A stretch of DNA of 63,997 nucleotides from JBEKIK01 sp050013075. GTDB lineage: Bacteria > Planctomycetota > Planctomycetia > Pirellulales > Thermoguttaceae. The DNA is taken from contig JBEKFZ010000013.1 in the NCBI GenBank assembly GCA_050013075.1, forward strand, positions 1 to 63,997, written 5' to 3'. This document shows positions 35,238 through 44,571 of the stretch, one piece after another; position 1 is the stretch's first letter, and every line of letters starts with the position of its first letter. A program made the position numbers and the translations under genes. The notes beneath the pieces are model-generated. The model did not search any database. It was not told the origin of the DNA and worked only from the letters and a program-made list of their open reading frames with translations.

Positions 35238-35273
35238 GTTCAACTCCCAATCGTTATTCCCTTGAAATAGTCT

Positions 35274-35340
35274 GTAGGGTGCGTGAAACGCACCTTCTTT
35301 TTTCCCCACGACAAAATAGGTGCATTTCATGCACCCTACG
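35274..35340. repeat. GTAGGGTGCGTGAAACGCACC inverted pair
   Basis: Two palindromes (GTAGGGTGCGTGAAACGCAC and, inverted, GGTGCATTTCATGCACCCTA) face each other around a T-rich spacer. It resembles a common bacterial REP-like element. It lies between the Cys-rich gene and the end of the extended lipoprotein frame. Confidence 0.7.
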
Positions 35341-35344
35341 TTCT

Positions 35345-35503
35345 TTAATCTTTTGAAATCGTAACCGTGCGCGAAGCTTCTACTTTGCCGTAGAGTTCCA
35401 GCGTATCGTATTTAACTGTAATGGTGAAGGTCTCACTCTTGCCGGTCAGTCTGATATCTTTCGGTACTCGCCACGAGTACTCGCGCACGCCGTCAGCCAC
35501 TCA
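35345..35503 (-). other. in-frame extension beyond UGA of the lipoprotein gene
   Basis: Translation past the UGA at 35501-35503 stays open for 52 codons to a UAA at 35345-35347. The extension has the look of the end of a beta-sandwich protein (VADGVREYSWRVPKDI, FTITVKYDTLELYGKV, ASRTVTISKD). It could reflect stop-codon recoding (selenocysteine), readthrough, or a recent nonsense mutation. Confidence 0.6.
35464..35480 (-). promoter_or_regulatory. hairpin 27 nt after the in-frame UGA
   Basis: On the coding strand GTACTCG, a TGG loop and CGAGTAC form a perfect 7-bp stem. The loop begins 27 nt after the UGA. Bacterial SECIS elements are short hairpins just downstream of the UGA with a small loop that usually has G among its first bases; this one fits that description. 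It may also be coincidental coding sequence (YSWRV). Confidence 0.35.
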
Positions 35504-36871
35504 GCAAAAGGGCATAGGGCCTTCGGATACGACTTTTCCTCTGGAATCGGTGATCGTAACCACGGGATCCAGAGATTTATTATTTTCATTTAGATCGCGG
35601 AACAAGATACCTAAGACCGGCTCGATGAGTACCGCGCGGAAGTAAACTTCTTCGCCGGGTTTATAGAGCACGTCTTTTTCCGGGCGTGGGAAGTAGAATT
35701 CCGGTCTGTTTGCCAGATCCAAGACGAACGGTTTATCCTTGCGGATCTGGATGGGGAACATCCGCGGCCGCCCACGCCGATTAAACAGTTTACCATCCGA
35801 GTGAGAGTTAAAACGGATTTCTATGGTAAGCGTGTCATAATGAACTGATAAAAAATAGGGGGTATAGTCGCCCACCGGCAGTTGCCACTCGGCAACCGGT
35901 TGAAGTTCTCCTTGTTTTCCAGTCTCGGTTTTCCCTATTTGCACGGCGGATGTCTGCGAAGTAAGCGAACCCTCGGCGGTAAAGTTTTTTATATCCCGGG
36001 ACCCCGGCCCGATCTTCAGCGTGCCCAGTTCGCCCGTGTACGGTTTGACAAACAATTTATCGCCGATGGGCGTGGCGCTGAATGTATAATACTTGCCATC
36101 GACGAGGCGAAAGTCGTCCAGTTCATCCCATGGATACCAATGTTCGTACATCCTTTTTTCCCCGGGCTCCATCAGATAGAGCCTAAAAACATGCCCGTCA
36201 AGCCTGCCCGTTACACCAAGCATTTCCTGTCCAACTAGGGCGTCGAACTGGTGCTCAGCGATTTTGATTCGTCCCGCATAGAACGATAATGGAACAAAAT
36301 GCATGCCTCCAACACTATGCTTCCATGATACTGGGAGAAATTTAACAGGCCGAACGCCGTAACCCGGCCCGAAATCGATGGGAACGGCGAGTTCCTCGAA
36401 CACCAGCCGGTCATCAGGAGCCAACCAGGGCTTCAGTCCCTTGGGCCAGGGATTTTTGTTCAGCCCCAGCGGCGGATCATTGGTAAGATCCAGATCGTGG
36501 TTGGTATCAAAATAAAGCGTATCGTAGCCGTCGGCGCCGGAAGCATCCAAGGCGTAGAAATATTTGATCTCCCTGTCGGATTTAAAAAAGTCGCGGCCAA
36601 ACTTTGCCAATCCGTACAGCGGTTTGGACCCTTTAAACTGCGGATACTTGACAGCGGCAGAGTCGTCAAGGTACTCGGGCTTTTCTACAATGTCTTCACG
36701 ACCTCCGCAGTTATCTAATTGCGGTTGGCGCTCGATCGCCTCTGCCAGCGAAATTTCCTGCAGGCGGAATCCGCCGTCTTTATCGACCTCAAGTGACAAT
36801 TGGGGTAATTCTTTGGAACAACCAAGCAGAAGCGTGCAGGACGCAATCAAAACTATAAATTGCCGAAACAT
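35501..36871 (-). CDS. lipoprotein of unknown function, frame interrupted by UGA
   Basis: The annotated reading gives a 456-residue protein starting MFRQFIVLIASCTLLLGC, a lipoprotein signal with lipobox LLGC. The body is beta-rich with Asp-rich DTNHDLDLTNDPPLG and FRDLNENNKSL stretches that could bind calcium, and a late segment FYFPRPEKDVLYKPGEEVYFRAVL. The apparent C-terminus is MPFC followed by UGA, in the middle of what looks like a beta-sandwich; the frame goes on for 52 codons. ATG 36871 is chosen over an ATG 39 bp upstream because of the signal peptide. I do not recognise the family. Confidence 0.7.
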   Translation of the reverse strand: MFRQFIVLIASCTLLLGCSKELPQLSLEVDKDGGFRLQEISLAEAIERQPQLDNCGGREDIVEKPEYLDDSAAVKYPQFKGSKPLYGLAKFGRDFFKSDREIKYFYALDASGADGYDTLYFDTNHDLDLTNDPPLGLNKNPWPKGLKPWLAPDDRLVFEELAVPIDFGPGYGVRPVKFLPVSWKHSVGGMHFVPLSFYAGRIKIAEHQFDALVGQEMLGVTGRLDGHVFRLYLMEPGEKRMYEHWYPWDELDDFRLVDGKYYTFSATPIGDKLFVKPYTGELGTLKIGPGSRDIKNFTAEGSLTSQTSAVQIGKTETGKQGELQPVAEWQLPVGDYTPYFLSVHYDTLTIEIRFNSHSDGKLFNRRGRPRMFPIQIRKDKPFVLDLANRPEFYFPRPEKDVLYKPGEEVYFRAVLIEPVLGILFRDLNENNKSLDPVVTITDSRGKVVSEGPMPFC

Positions 36872-36990
36872 GGCTATCCCCCCGGGTACTGAAAGTAATT
36901 TTGTTTCCAAAACGCGGCGCCGCTACCGGCAATGTAATGTATTGTGCATTTTATGACAAGATTCCGTCCCATAATTGCTATTTTCCGCAA

Positions 36991-37048
36991 CCAAACCTCC
37001 GGTGTATTCATTCAACCAAACCCCCGGTGTATTCACCGGGGGCTAAAT
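36991..37048. repeat. CCCCCGGTGTATTCACCGGGGG palindromes
   Basis: Two neighbouring copies of the ACCCCCGGTGTATTCACCGG type (the first degenerate) end with GGCTAAAT. They belong to the TTTAGCCCCCGG family of 32270-32421 and 42952-42978. The gap between the lipoprotein and GHL10 genes holds nothing else. Confidence 0.7.
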
Positions 37049-37141
37049 GATTAGTGTACTGAATAGTGTAATTGATGCGCGCAAAAGGTGTTCGAACCTC
37101 AAACTGAGAATCCAACCATTTCTCAAAGGGATGAGGGGGCG

Positions 37142-40100
37142 TTAGAAACGCAGTTTTTCCGGCAGCAGGTTTTTCACGCGGTTGAACCAGCCGGTGCGGT
37201 CGGAATTTTGGGCGGGAGGCTCTTCGGCGGGCGGGGTTTTGGCGGGCGGAGTTTTGGCGGCGGGCTGATCGGCCAATTCGGCGGCGGGTTTCGGCGCGGA
37301 TGGGGTTTCGACGGGCACGGGCACGTTTTCCTCGAGGAAACGCGGCCAATAGCCTTCCAGCAAGCGGATGCAATCGCAGACCTGGCCGTTTCGCAGTTTC
37401 GCGTCGGCCAGGGTGATGAGTTTCGAAAGTTCGATGATTTCCGGCCGGCTGAAGGCCAGATTGAACAATTGCACGTCGTCGACCCAGACTTCGCCCGCTC
37501 CCATCAGGTCGAATCTCACCCGCAGCGACGACAGACCTTCCAGGGGCAGATCGTCGACCTGGAAAATGTATTGTGCCCATTGGTTGCTTAGATCGACTCC
37601 GGTGGGCTTTCCGTCGGGCATGAGTCCGACCGGCGCGAACGGATAGTAATCGTGTCCGCTCAGTTTGCCTTCCAAGGCCAATCGCAGGGGCGGTTGTTTG
37701 CGAGGATCGGCCACGCGGAGCCAAACGGATATCGACACCCGGCCCGTGGTCGGCGCGGGTATGGGCCGGCTTACAAGGCAGGCTACCGGACCGCTACTGA
37801 TTATATGGACCGACTGTTTGCCGCCGTGGGCCCAGGCCGAATCGAGTTGGATTGTTACGCCGTCGCGGGAGGTCAGGAACCAGCCGGGGATGCCTTTGCG
37901 GGCGTCGGATGGTTTTTCAAAGTCGGGATTTTCCAGCACGTCCAAGGGCGGCGGGTTGCGCAAGGCGGCCGCCCGAATGCCAAGCAGACCGATCTGGCGC
38001 ACCAGGGCCGGCTCGATAGTTTTCGGCAAAGTGACTTGCGGGCGCGCAACTTGGACGTTAGGCTCGCTGAGCTGCACGGCAACGAGGTCGTACGGTTCCA
38101 ACTGGATTTCCCAACTCATTCCGCCGCCGGGATCGGGTTTAAGCGGGGGAACTTTCCGCAGCCCCGTCAGTTCCTCCAGGCGGCAGCCGCCTTGCGCTTC
38201 GACGTGGATCCGGGCGGTAACGCGGAATGGGGCATCGTTGACTGCGTATAAATAAGTGCGGCTGGCGTAATTTCCCACGCGGAAGGTGACCGGCTGCGAG
38301 GACGATTGCCGGTCGGCCGCCTCCCGGAATCGCACGGCCGGCAACGAGCGGTATGCCGCCACCAGGTCGCGGATCGCGTCTTCCTGACCCAGGGGCAGGA
38401 GCCATCCGCCGTCGAACAGGGCTTGCGTATCGAGCGCGGCCAGGTCGTGAATAAAGCGGCGGCGATTTTGCACGCCCGAGGGAGACGGCTGCGAAACCAA
38501 TCCGGCGTAACTGGACTTGATCGGGCTTTTCTGATCGAACGAGGGAATGTGTATTTCCCGCGGCACGTGATAAAACAGGCTGCCGGAGGTGGGCAATCCC
38601 TGAAAATAGCGCTCGTCGTCGGGCATTTGGCCGATTTCCAATTCCGCGGCCTTGGCGGCGAGATTGCCGCCGGGCGCCAAGCGCTCGGGGTGCAAAAACA
38701 CGAGTTGCCGATCGGCTTGAAAATTTTTCACGTCGATGCCCGCCCGCAAAAACAAGTCGGCTATCGTGGTGTGGCGCGATAAAGCGGGTTTCAGGTCGGA
38801 CTGGGTTTCTTCGCCGGCGATAATCTCGGCGCCGGCCAGATACAAGCGGCTGTCGGAGCGCGCTAAGAGCAATAGTTCCCGCGCTTTTAAATAGAATTTG
38901 CTCAACTGGTTTGCGCGCCACTCCATCCACAACCGGCGATTAGGCTCTTGGGCCAGAAACGCCGCGCGCCGGGCAAAGCGATCCGAACCCTCGCCCGGCA
39001 CGGAGAGTTTAGCGTCACGCGCGAACGCGGCAATGGTCCGGTCGTCGAGTCCCCAATCCGGGCCGGGCAGTTGGGCATAACCGTCGGCCGACAGGCGAAT
39101 GGCCACTCCGGAAAAAGACGGATGCTGGGCATAGCGCCGGACGACCTCTTCCAGCACGGCCAACATGGCGTTTTGCACGCGGGGATTCAACACGTTGTAA
39201 TAAGGCGACAATCCGCTCCTGGCCGGATGAACCGCGTACCAGGGCGCCCCGTCCGCGCCGATCCACTGGATGGCTTCGGCCTCCGGCCCATCCCCGCGGC
39301 GGACGGCTTCCAGCTCCGGCAAAGGCGCGGCGAATTCCAGCGAGGGTATGAGTTGCAGGCCCTCGCGGTCGAACATGCGAAACAGCATTTCCAGCACGTC
39401 CTTGCGCACTGGGTCTTGGGCGGAGGTGAAATATGTGCCGGTATCGTAACGCGGCGTGGGATCCACCAGCGCGCTGGGATAGATCGTGCTTCCGTCGGCC
39501 AGCACGCCCAGCATCAAACCGTTGTAACCGACGTGCTGCAGATATGCGATGAGCCTGGTTCCACCCTCGTAAAAGGTGTTCCAGTTGTCCAACGATCGGC
39601 CGCACCATTCGTCGTATGCTTCCGCGGCGGAAAAATTCTCGGGAAACAGCGGGCGGTCCAGATATGCCGCCGCGAGACGTTGGCTTTGCCTGGGCGGCAG
39701 CGGCGCGGCGCGCGACAATTGCTCGCCGCCCGCCAGAAGGCGGATCTTGCCGTACACGGCCGGCCAGCGATCGCGGCCGTTGGTCATAAGCACCAGAGGG
39801 GCGCCTGTGCGCGGCCAGAAGATCAAGCGATGCGTCAGCATGCGCGGCGTATCCGCGCCGGCGATTATTTCGGCCTGCACGTCCACGCCGGAGTCCAGGC
39901 CGATCGCGGCCAGCGCTCCGGCGGCGTTGGGCTCCAAGACGCTGATTCCCAGGGTTTGCGACACGTCGCTGGGATATTCGACTTCCAGAATATGCGGCCG
40001 GCCCGGCTGGCTGACGGGCAGCCAGTAGGCTTCCCAACTTACATCGGGCGAATCGGCGTTGGGATTCAATTGCGTGAGATTGTCCGGGCCGTGGCGATAG

Positions 40101-41143
40101 GGCTTGGAATTGCCGTTGCCCAGCGAGCCTTTCCACAAGCGCCACGTCTTGGGCAGTTGCAATTGGGCGAGCTTCGGCAGCTCCCACCAGCGCGGATTGG
40201 CCGGATCGATTTCCACCAACTGCGTGAATTCGCGCTCCGAGCGCGCGGCGGGCGCGGGGCGTTGCGGATCCAACACCAAAACCTGCACCTTGCGCTCGGC
40301 CACGGTTTTGTTCCAGGTCAGGGGACGGCGGACAGCCTGCGGCCAGCCGGCATTGTTGGTTACGCTCAAGAGAACATCATAAGAGCCTTCTTCCTCGGGC
40401 AAGGCGAGTTCGATGGGGATCGAGGCCTCGTGCCCGACTTGCACGTCGTGCTGCGCGGACCATAGTTCCTTGCCCCCGGCGGACTGGAGCAATTGCACTT
40501 TGAGCCGGACCTTCGTTCCCTCGGGCAAGGGCAGCAAATGCGGCCGGGCAGTGAAGCGAAACGTCTCGCCCGGCGTAAAGACCAGCGAATCGCGGGTGAA
40601 ATCCACGCGCACTTGATCGCCCGGCGCGCGGGTCGCCAACAGCCGGTTTCCTTGTCCGTCCAGGTCCTTGTTGACGAACTCCTCCACTACGTCGGAAAGC
40701 GGCATTTCTACCGTCAATGGCCGATCGAGCGCATCGGCGGCGGTCAGTTGGATCGTGCATCGGGCCGAAAGCGGGGCGTCGATCGACACGTCGAAACCGT
40801 CGTACGCCCGGGAACTGCGCTGGCGGATAATCAGCCGCTGCCGGTCGAATTGCCCGCCTTGGTCCAGATACATCGAGGCGGGTTCGTCGGCCTCGATGCC
40901 CAACGGCTTTGGTTCGGCGAAACGGCCTTCGCTCAGTGTGACGATCCCCTGCCACTGCCGTTCGCGTCCGCCGCCCCAAGCCACGCGAAGGCGAAGTTCC
41001 TCGGCCAAAGCGATAAACGGCATGAAGGCGAGAAATGCCAGAAGGGCCGCCCGCGCGCAGTTTTTCCTCCAACACTCCGCCGCTGGTCGGACTGCCGCAA
41101 CGATAAATGTTCGTAATGTTTTCGGACGTCCGTGTCCGAGCAT
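37142..41143 (-). CDS. giant exported GHL10-like protein
   Basis: A 1333-residue exported protein. Residues 28-48 (ARAALLAFLAFMPFIALA) form a late signal sequence after a long basic leader. The first 450 residues are beta-sandwich-like. A TIM-barrel-type region follows (YLQHVGYNGLMLGVLADGS, GLQLIPSLEFAAPLPELE, HPSFSGVAIRLSADGYAQLP), resembling family-10 glycosyl-hydrolase-like (GHL10) proteins of planctomycetes. Another beta domain (about 1090-1240) resembles carbohydrate-binding modules, and the tail is Pro-rich (KTPPAKTPPAEEPP). It probably acts on polysaccharides in the periplasm or at the surface, but catalytic residues were not verified. Confidence 0.75.
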   Translation of the reverse strand: MLGHGRPKTLRTFIVAAVRPAAECWRKNCARAALLAFLAFMPFIALAEELRLRVAWGGGRERQWQGIVTLSEGRFAEPKPLGIEADEPASMYLDQGGQFDRQRLIIRQRSSRAYDGFDVSIDAPLSARCTIQLTAADALDRPLTVEMPLSDVVEEFVNKDLDGQGNRLLATRAPGDQVRVDFTRDSLVFTPGETFRFTARPHLLPLPEGTKVRLKVQLLQSAGGKELWSAQHDVQVGHEASIPIELALPEEEGSYDVLLSVTNNAGWPQAVRRPLTWNKTVAERKVQVLVLDPQRPAPAARSEREFTQLVEIDPANPRWWELPKLAQLQLPKTWRLWKGSLGNGNSKPYRHGPDNLTQLNPNADSPDVSWEAYWLPVSQPGRPHILEVEYPSDVSQTLGISVLEPNAAGALAAIGLDSGVDVQAEIIAGADTPRMLTHRLIFWPRTGAPLVLMTNGRDRWPAVYGKIRLLAGGEQLSRAAPLPPRQSQRLAAAYLDRPLFPENFSAAEAYDEWCGRSLDNWNTFYEGGTRLIAYLQHVGYNGLMLGVLADGSTIYPSALVDPTPRYDTGTYFTSAQDPVRKDVLEMLFRMFDREGLQLIPSLEFAAPLPELEAVRRGDGPEAEAIQWIGADGAPWYAVHPARSGLSPYYNVLNPRVQNAMLAVLEEVVRRYAQHPSFSGVAIRLSADGYAQLPGPDWGLDDRTIAAFARDAKLSVPGEGSDRFARRAAFLAQEPNRRLWMEWRANQLSKFYLKARELLLLARSDSRLYLAGAEIIAGEETQSDLKPALSRHTTIADLFLRAGIDVKNFQADRQLVFLHPERLAPGGNLAAKAAELEIGQMPDDERYFQGLPTSGSLFYHVPREIHIPSFDQKSPIKSSYAGLVSQPSPSGVQNRRRFIHDLAALDTQALFDGGWLLPLGQEDAIRDLVAAYRSLPAVRFREAADRQSSSQPVTFRVGNYASRTYLYAVNDAPFRVTARIHVEAQGGCRLEELTGLRKVPPLKPDPGGGMSWEIQLEPYDLVAVQLSEPNVQVARPQVTLPKTIEPALVRQIGLLGIRAAALRNPPPLDVLENPDFEKPSDARKGIPGWFLTSRDGVTIQLDSAWAHGGKQSVHIISSGPVACLVSRPIPAPTTGRVSISVWLRVADPRKQPPLRLALEGKLSGHDYYPFAPVGLMPDGKPTGVDLSNQWAQYIFQVDDLPLEGLSSLRVRFDLMGAGEVWVDDVQLFNLAFSRPEIIELSKLITLADAKLRNGQVCDCIRLLEGYWPRFLEENVPVPVETPSAPKPAAELADQPAAKTPPAKTPPAEEPPAQNSDRTGWFNRVKNLLPEKLRF

Positions 41144-41559
41144 CGCAATCTTCTTGTGTTGTTTGACGTAAACGCTAGGGCAGTGCCGCCCAATTCGATA
41201 CGCCGATGCCGCGCAAAGGGAATCGGCGGCGCGTATGGCGAACGCACAACTTCAATGAAACAATGAGGCGGGGATTATATAGAGAAGCGCCTTTATCTCA
41301 CCACCCCAGATTGGCTGAATTCCAGGTTTTTTGAGGCTCTCACGCACTTATACAAGTGTGAAAAAGGGATAATTTCAGATAAATGAGATAATATGAGATG
41401 GATGGGCAGGATTTGTGCGGTGAGTCAAAAATGTTTGTTGAGTGTCAAGAAAAACAATGTCGAATGAAAAGTCAGAGCCGGGGCGTGTCGCCCTGGTCAT
41501 TCCGCACCCGACACGGCCCGGCTCTGAGTGCCGTGAGGTTTCGAGATTGAGAGATTGCA
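41144..41559. repeat. gap with a decayed TATTGAG-type element
   Basis: At 41438-41532 a degenerate copy of the palindromic element is recognisable (TTGAGTGTCA start, CAGAGCC...GGCTCTG core). Its right end is lost. The rest of the gap shows nothing. Confidence 0.6.
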
Positions 41560-42777
41560 TTATCCCAAGCCGTGGATCAACACGTCGCTTAAGGGCGGAA
41601 GGTCGGCGACGCTTCCGCTTTTGACGGCCTGTTCGTACTGAAGCAGTGCGTCTTGCAGACATTCCACGATTTCCAGGCAGCGGTTCGATACGTTGTTTAC
41701 TTCCCAACGGTCGTCGGGCTTGGCGTACAACTCGCTTTCGCTTGCCGCGCGCAAATACCATGCCGGGGTGCGGATGGCCCGCTCAGCGCCGCTGCCGGCA
41801 ATGCACAATCGATCGCGCGGCGCGGGAGCGTCTTGCCGCACCACTGGGATCAGACTTGCCGCGGTTGGCGAAGCGGGCGCCGGATGGTTTTGCCACAACT
41901 CGGAAAACGTCGCCCAAAGATCGGCCGGCTCGACAAGCGTTTGACTTCGCGCCGCCGCGCCCGTGCCATCGGGAAAGCGAAGCATAAGCGCCATTTGCGC
42001 CAGTTCGCCGTACAGGGCCTCGCCGCACGGTCCCACGCGGCGGTGCTCGCCCAGCGGAAAGCCGCGCGAGGAAGTCAATGCCAGCAATAGCGACTCGTCG
42101 GCTTTCAAGTCTTTGAGAAACTCCAAAAAGGCCTCCAGGCAGGAATCTAACAACGACACCTGGCCGGCGTATGAATGTACAATGCCCAATAGTTCGTCCG
42201 GATCGTGATCTTCGGCCAGAATCTGCTCCGGGACTTCGGCCCCGTCGGGCGGATCGGGATCACCCTCGTCCTTGTAAGCGCGGCGAAACGAGAGGGGCGC
42301 GTCCCACGTCGTACCCAGCCCGGATAGATGACACCACAACATGAACGGTTCGCGCGCCCGTTGCAGATAATCGATTATCTGTAGGAAACATTGGGCGAAA
42401 TGAGTTTGCTCGATCCGCTCTGCGACGCGACATTCCCAAGGCGGATCGATATCGATAATTTCATCGAAATCGACCGCCAACTGATGCCGGGCCACCAGCG
42501 GATCGTCGGTCACCAGCGCGGTGGCAACGCCCAGTTCGCGCAAACACCCGGGCAGCGAGGGACAATCGCCCGGCGAAAAGTCCGGCGAAAGGGCGTGCCG
42601 GCCCTGCCAGTAGGAACGGTAAAGGCGATTCAAGTCGGGCGTATCGATCAGCGCCTGATCGAAAAGGAACGATTGGCTGGCAAGGCGATCCACCGCGGGC
42701 GTTTCTATCCAAGTATTGCCGTAAGCGCCGAGGTAGCCCGCGTGCAGTCGATCGAAAACCAGACAAATTGCATTCAT
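41560..42777 (-). CDS. sulfatase-fold protein lacking the formylglycine site
   Basis: A 405-residue member of the alkaline phosphatase/sulfatase superfamily. The N-terminus NAICLVFDRLHAGYLGAYGN and TPAVDRLASQSFLFDQA are sulfatase-like, and later parts (SLLDSCLEAFLEFLKDLK, LALTSSRGFPLGEHRR, ELYAKPDDRWEVNNV) keep the fold's order. Where sulfatases have C/S-x-P-S-R, this protein reads DLNRL within TPDLNRLYRSYWQGRHAL, and the usual DD metal pair reads FD. A normal sulfatase reaction is therefore unlikely. No signal peptide is present. ATG 42777 (MNAICL) is chosen; an upstream start adds 16 unlikely residues. Confidence 0.75.
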   Translation of the reverse strand: MNAICLVFDRLHAGYLGAYGNTWIETPAVDRLASQSFLFDQALIDTPDLNRLYRSYWQGRHALSPDFSPGDCPSLPGCLRELGVATALVTDDPLVARHQLAVDFDEIIDIDPPWECRVAERIEQTHFAQCFLQIIDYLQRAREPFMLWCHLSGLGTTWDAPLSFRRAYKDEGDPDPPDGAEVPEQILAEDHDPDELLGIVHSYAGQVSLLDSCLEAFLEFLKDLKADESLLLALTSSRGFPLGEHRRVGPCGEALYGELAQMALMLRFPDGTGAAARSQTLVEPADLWATFSELWQNHPAPASPTAASLIPVVRQDAPAPRDRLCIAGSGAERAIRTPAWYLRAASESELYAKPDDRWEVNNVSNRCLEIVECLQDALLQYEQAVKSGSVADLPPLSDVLIHGLG

Positions 42778-42826
42778 GCCGAAATTGTAGCCGAAAAATA
42801 CTGAAGACGGTAGTGCACTGCTCATT

Positions 42827-42978
42827 TATTGAGTGTCAGAAAAAGTATGTCGTATGAAAAGTCAGCGCCGGGGCGTGTCGCCCCGGTAATTCCGGGCCGA
42901 CACGCCCCGGCTCTGAGGAGAAAACGCGACAATTATTACCTGACACTCAATAGCCCCCGGTGAATATACCGGGGGTTT
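42827..42978. mobile_element. TATTGAG-type element abutting a second palindrome
   Basis: The best-preserved copy (42827-42952) has ends TATTGAGTGTCA and TGACACTCAATA, perfectly inverted. Its core is the CGGGGCG-type double hairpin. A TAGCCCCCGG...CCGGGGG hairpin begins at its last bases (42952-42978), so two families touch. A third palindrome (43062-43128, ends TTTAGCC and GGCTAAA) precedes the next gene. Confidence 0.75.
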
Positions 42979-43136
42979 TGGTTGCGGCTTTAGGCCGCGC
43001 TAGGCGGTAGATGTTGATAAATGACATCATAACATCCCTACAAACTATTTATTTATATCCGGTTTAGCCGCGGCACTTGCACTGCGCGTGGTGCAAAATT
43101 CGCCGGGCGCGAATGCCGGGGCTAAACTTGAATACT

Positions 43137-44549
43137 ATGGAAATCGTCGCTATTATTCTTGGCATTGCCGGCTTGATTTGGGGAGTTATTCTTTTGCGCC
43201 GCGGAGGGCTTTTGGCCGGATGCCTGGCCGTGATGTTGGCCGGCGCCTGCTTCAGCGTGGAATTCTTCAAAATTACTCTAGGCCCTGTGCCGGGGACGGC
43301 CGAACGCGTATTGCTCGTCGTTCTTGTGGGGCAGTATCTCCTTTGGCGGCGATGGGGTTGGGCCGATCCTAAACCATTGGGCAAAGCGGAGATATTGTTG
43401 TGTTTGTTTACGGGCATGATGGTCGTAAGCACGTTTTCGGGCGACTACGCTTATTTGAACTATCAACCGGTAGCGTGGCTGATAATTTACTATCTCATGC
43501 CGTTTTGCATGTATTGGATCGTGCGCCAGGCCAAATTCAATGAAAGAAGCATTTCAGCGATTTTTGTTTGCTTGACGATCTTTGGCGCATATTTGGCGAT
43601 AACGTCGCTGGCAGAGTATTTTCAAGCCTGGGAGTTGGTATTCCCGCCGTACATTGCAAGGAGCGCCTCTTCGGCCGCGGCGGAGTTCGTGGGCCGGGCA
43701 CGGGGACCGTTTTTAAATCCCGTAAGCAATGGAATCGCCTTGTCGATATGCCTGGGGGCTGCGCTGATGATTTGGCCGCGATTGAATCGGCCGGGCCAAT
43801 TGCTGATGATCCCGCTTTATCTCTTATTTTTCGCGGCGATGTACGCCACCCTGACCCGCAGCGTATGGATGAGCGGCATGTTAGCCCTGGCGATTGTCGT
43901 GGGTCTGGCCACTACCTGGAACTGGCGCTTGCCGGTCCTGGGCGCGGGACTGCTGCTGGCCGTGCTCGTCGGCGTTACGCAATGGGACCGGCTGCTGGCC
44001 TTTAAGCGAGACCGGGACCTCGATGCCGGCAAGACCGCCGAATCGGTCGAATTGCGCCCGGTCTTGGCCAAGATCGCCTGGGACATGTTTCTCGATCATC
44101 CGATTTTCGGTTGCGGATACTCGCAATACAAAACCGAACATCCCAACTATCTTTCCGACCGCTCGACCAATCTGGTGCTGGAAAAGGGTCGCGGTTATAT
44201 TCCCCACAACGTCGTTCTTTCGCTGTTGACGGAGACGGGCCTCGTCGGATTGGGCCTGTTTTTGGCCATTGTTTTTCTTTGGGCCCAAGACGCCTGGCGC
44301 CTGTGGAAAACACAAACTACGCCGCTTGGGGCTAGGCAACAGGGGCTGCTCATGCTAGTCGTTTTGGGAACTTATTTCCTAAACGGCATGTTTCACGATG
44401 TATCGGCGGCGCCCATGGCCAACATGATCTTGTTCTTCCTGGCCGGCGTGACGGCGGGATTGCGGCCGTTGATAAAAGAAGCGGTTGAACCTTGTGCTGC
44501 GTCTTCGTTTCCGTCAGGGAAGCATGTGGCGTTTTTGCCCAAGGCTTGA
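43137..44549 (+). CDS. O-antigen ligase/polymerase-like membrane protein
   Basis: A 470-residue polytopic membrane protein of the WaaL/Wzy superfamily. About eleven hydrophobic helices are visible. The large external loop after LLAFKRDRDLDAGKTAESV contains GCGYSQYKTEHPNY and the HNVVLSLLTETGLVGLGLFL segment typical of O-antigen ligases. It probably polymerises or ligates polysaccharide repeat units on the outer face of the inner membrane. ATG 43137 (MEIVAIILG) is the start; no ribosome site is seen, and a palindromic repeat ends eight bases upstream. It converges with the Wzz gene, 22 bp away. Confidence 0.85.
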   Translation: MEIVAIILGIAGLIWGVILLRRGGLLAGCLAVMLAGACFSVEFFKITLGPVPGTAERVLLVVLVGQYLLWRRWGWADPKPLGKAEILLCLFTGMMVVSTFSGDYAYLNYQPVAWLIIYYLMPFCMYWIVRQAKFNERSISAIFVCLTIFGAYLAITSLAEYFQAWELVFPPYIARSASSAAAEFVGRARGPFLNPVSNGIALSICLGAALMIWPRLNRPGQLLMIPLYLLFFAAMYATLTRSVWMSGMLALAIVVGLATTWNWRLPVLGAGLLLAVLVGVTQWDRLLAFKRDRDLDAGKTAESVELRPVLAKIAWDMFLDHPIFGCGYSQYKTEHPNYLSDRSTNLVLEKGRGYIPHNVVLSLLTETGLVGLGLFLAIVFLWAQDAWRLWKTQTTPLGARQQGLLMLVVLGTYFLNGMFHDVSAAPMANMILFFLAGVTAGLRPLIKEAVEPCAASSFPSGKHVAFLPKA

Positions 44550-44571
44550 ATATGCCCCGGCAGATCAGACC

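Noticed and set aside
37085..37105. tRNA T-arm-like GTTCGAACC
   Set aside because: No acceptor or anticodon stem can be built around it. No tRNA or rRNA gene was found anywhere in the window.
38948..40465. 505-codon open frame opposite the GHL10-like gene
   Set aside because: It is Arg/Gly/Gln-rich with no domain, while the minus-strand frame has a signal peptide and domain structure.
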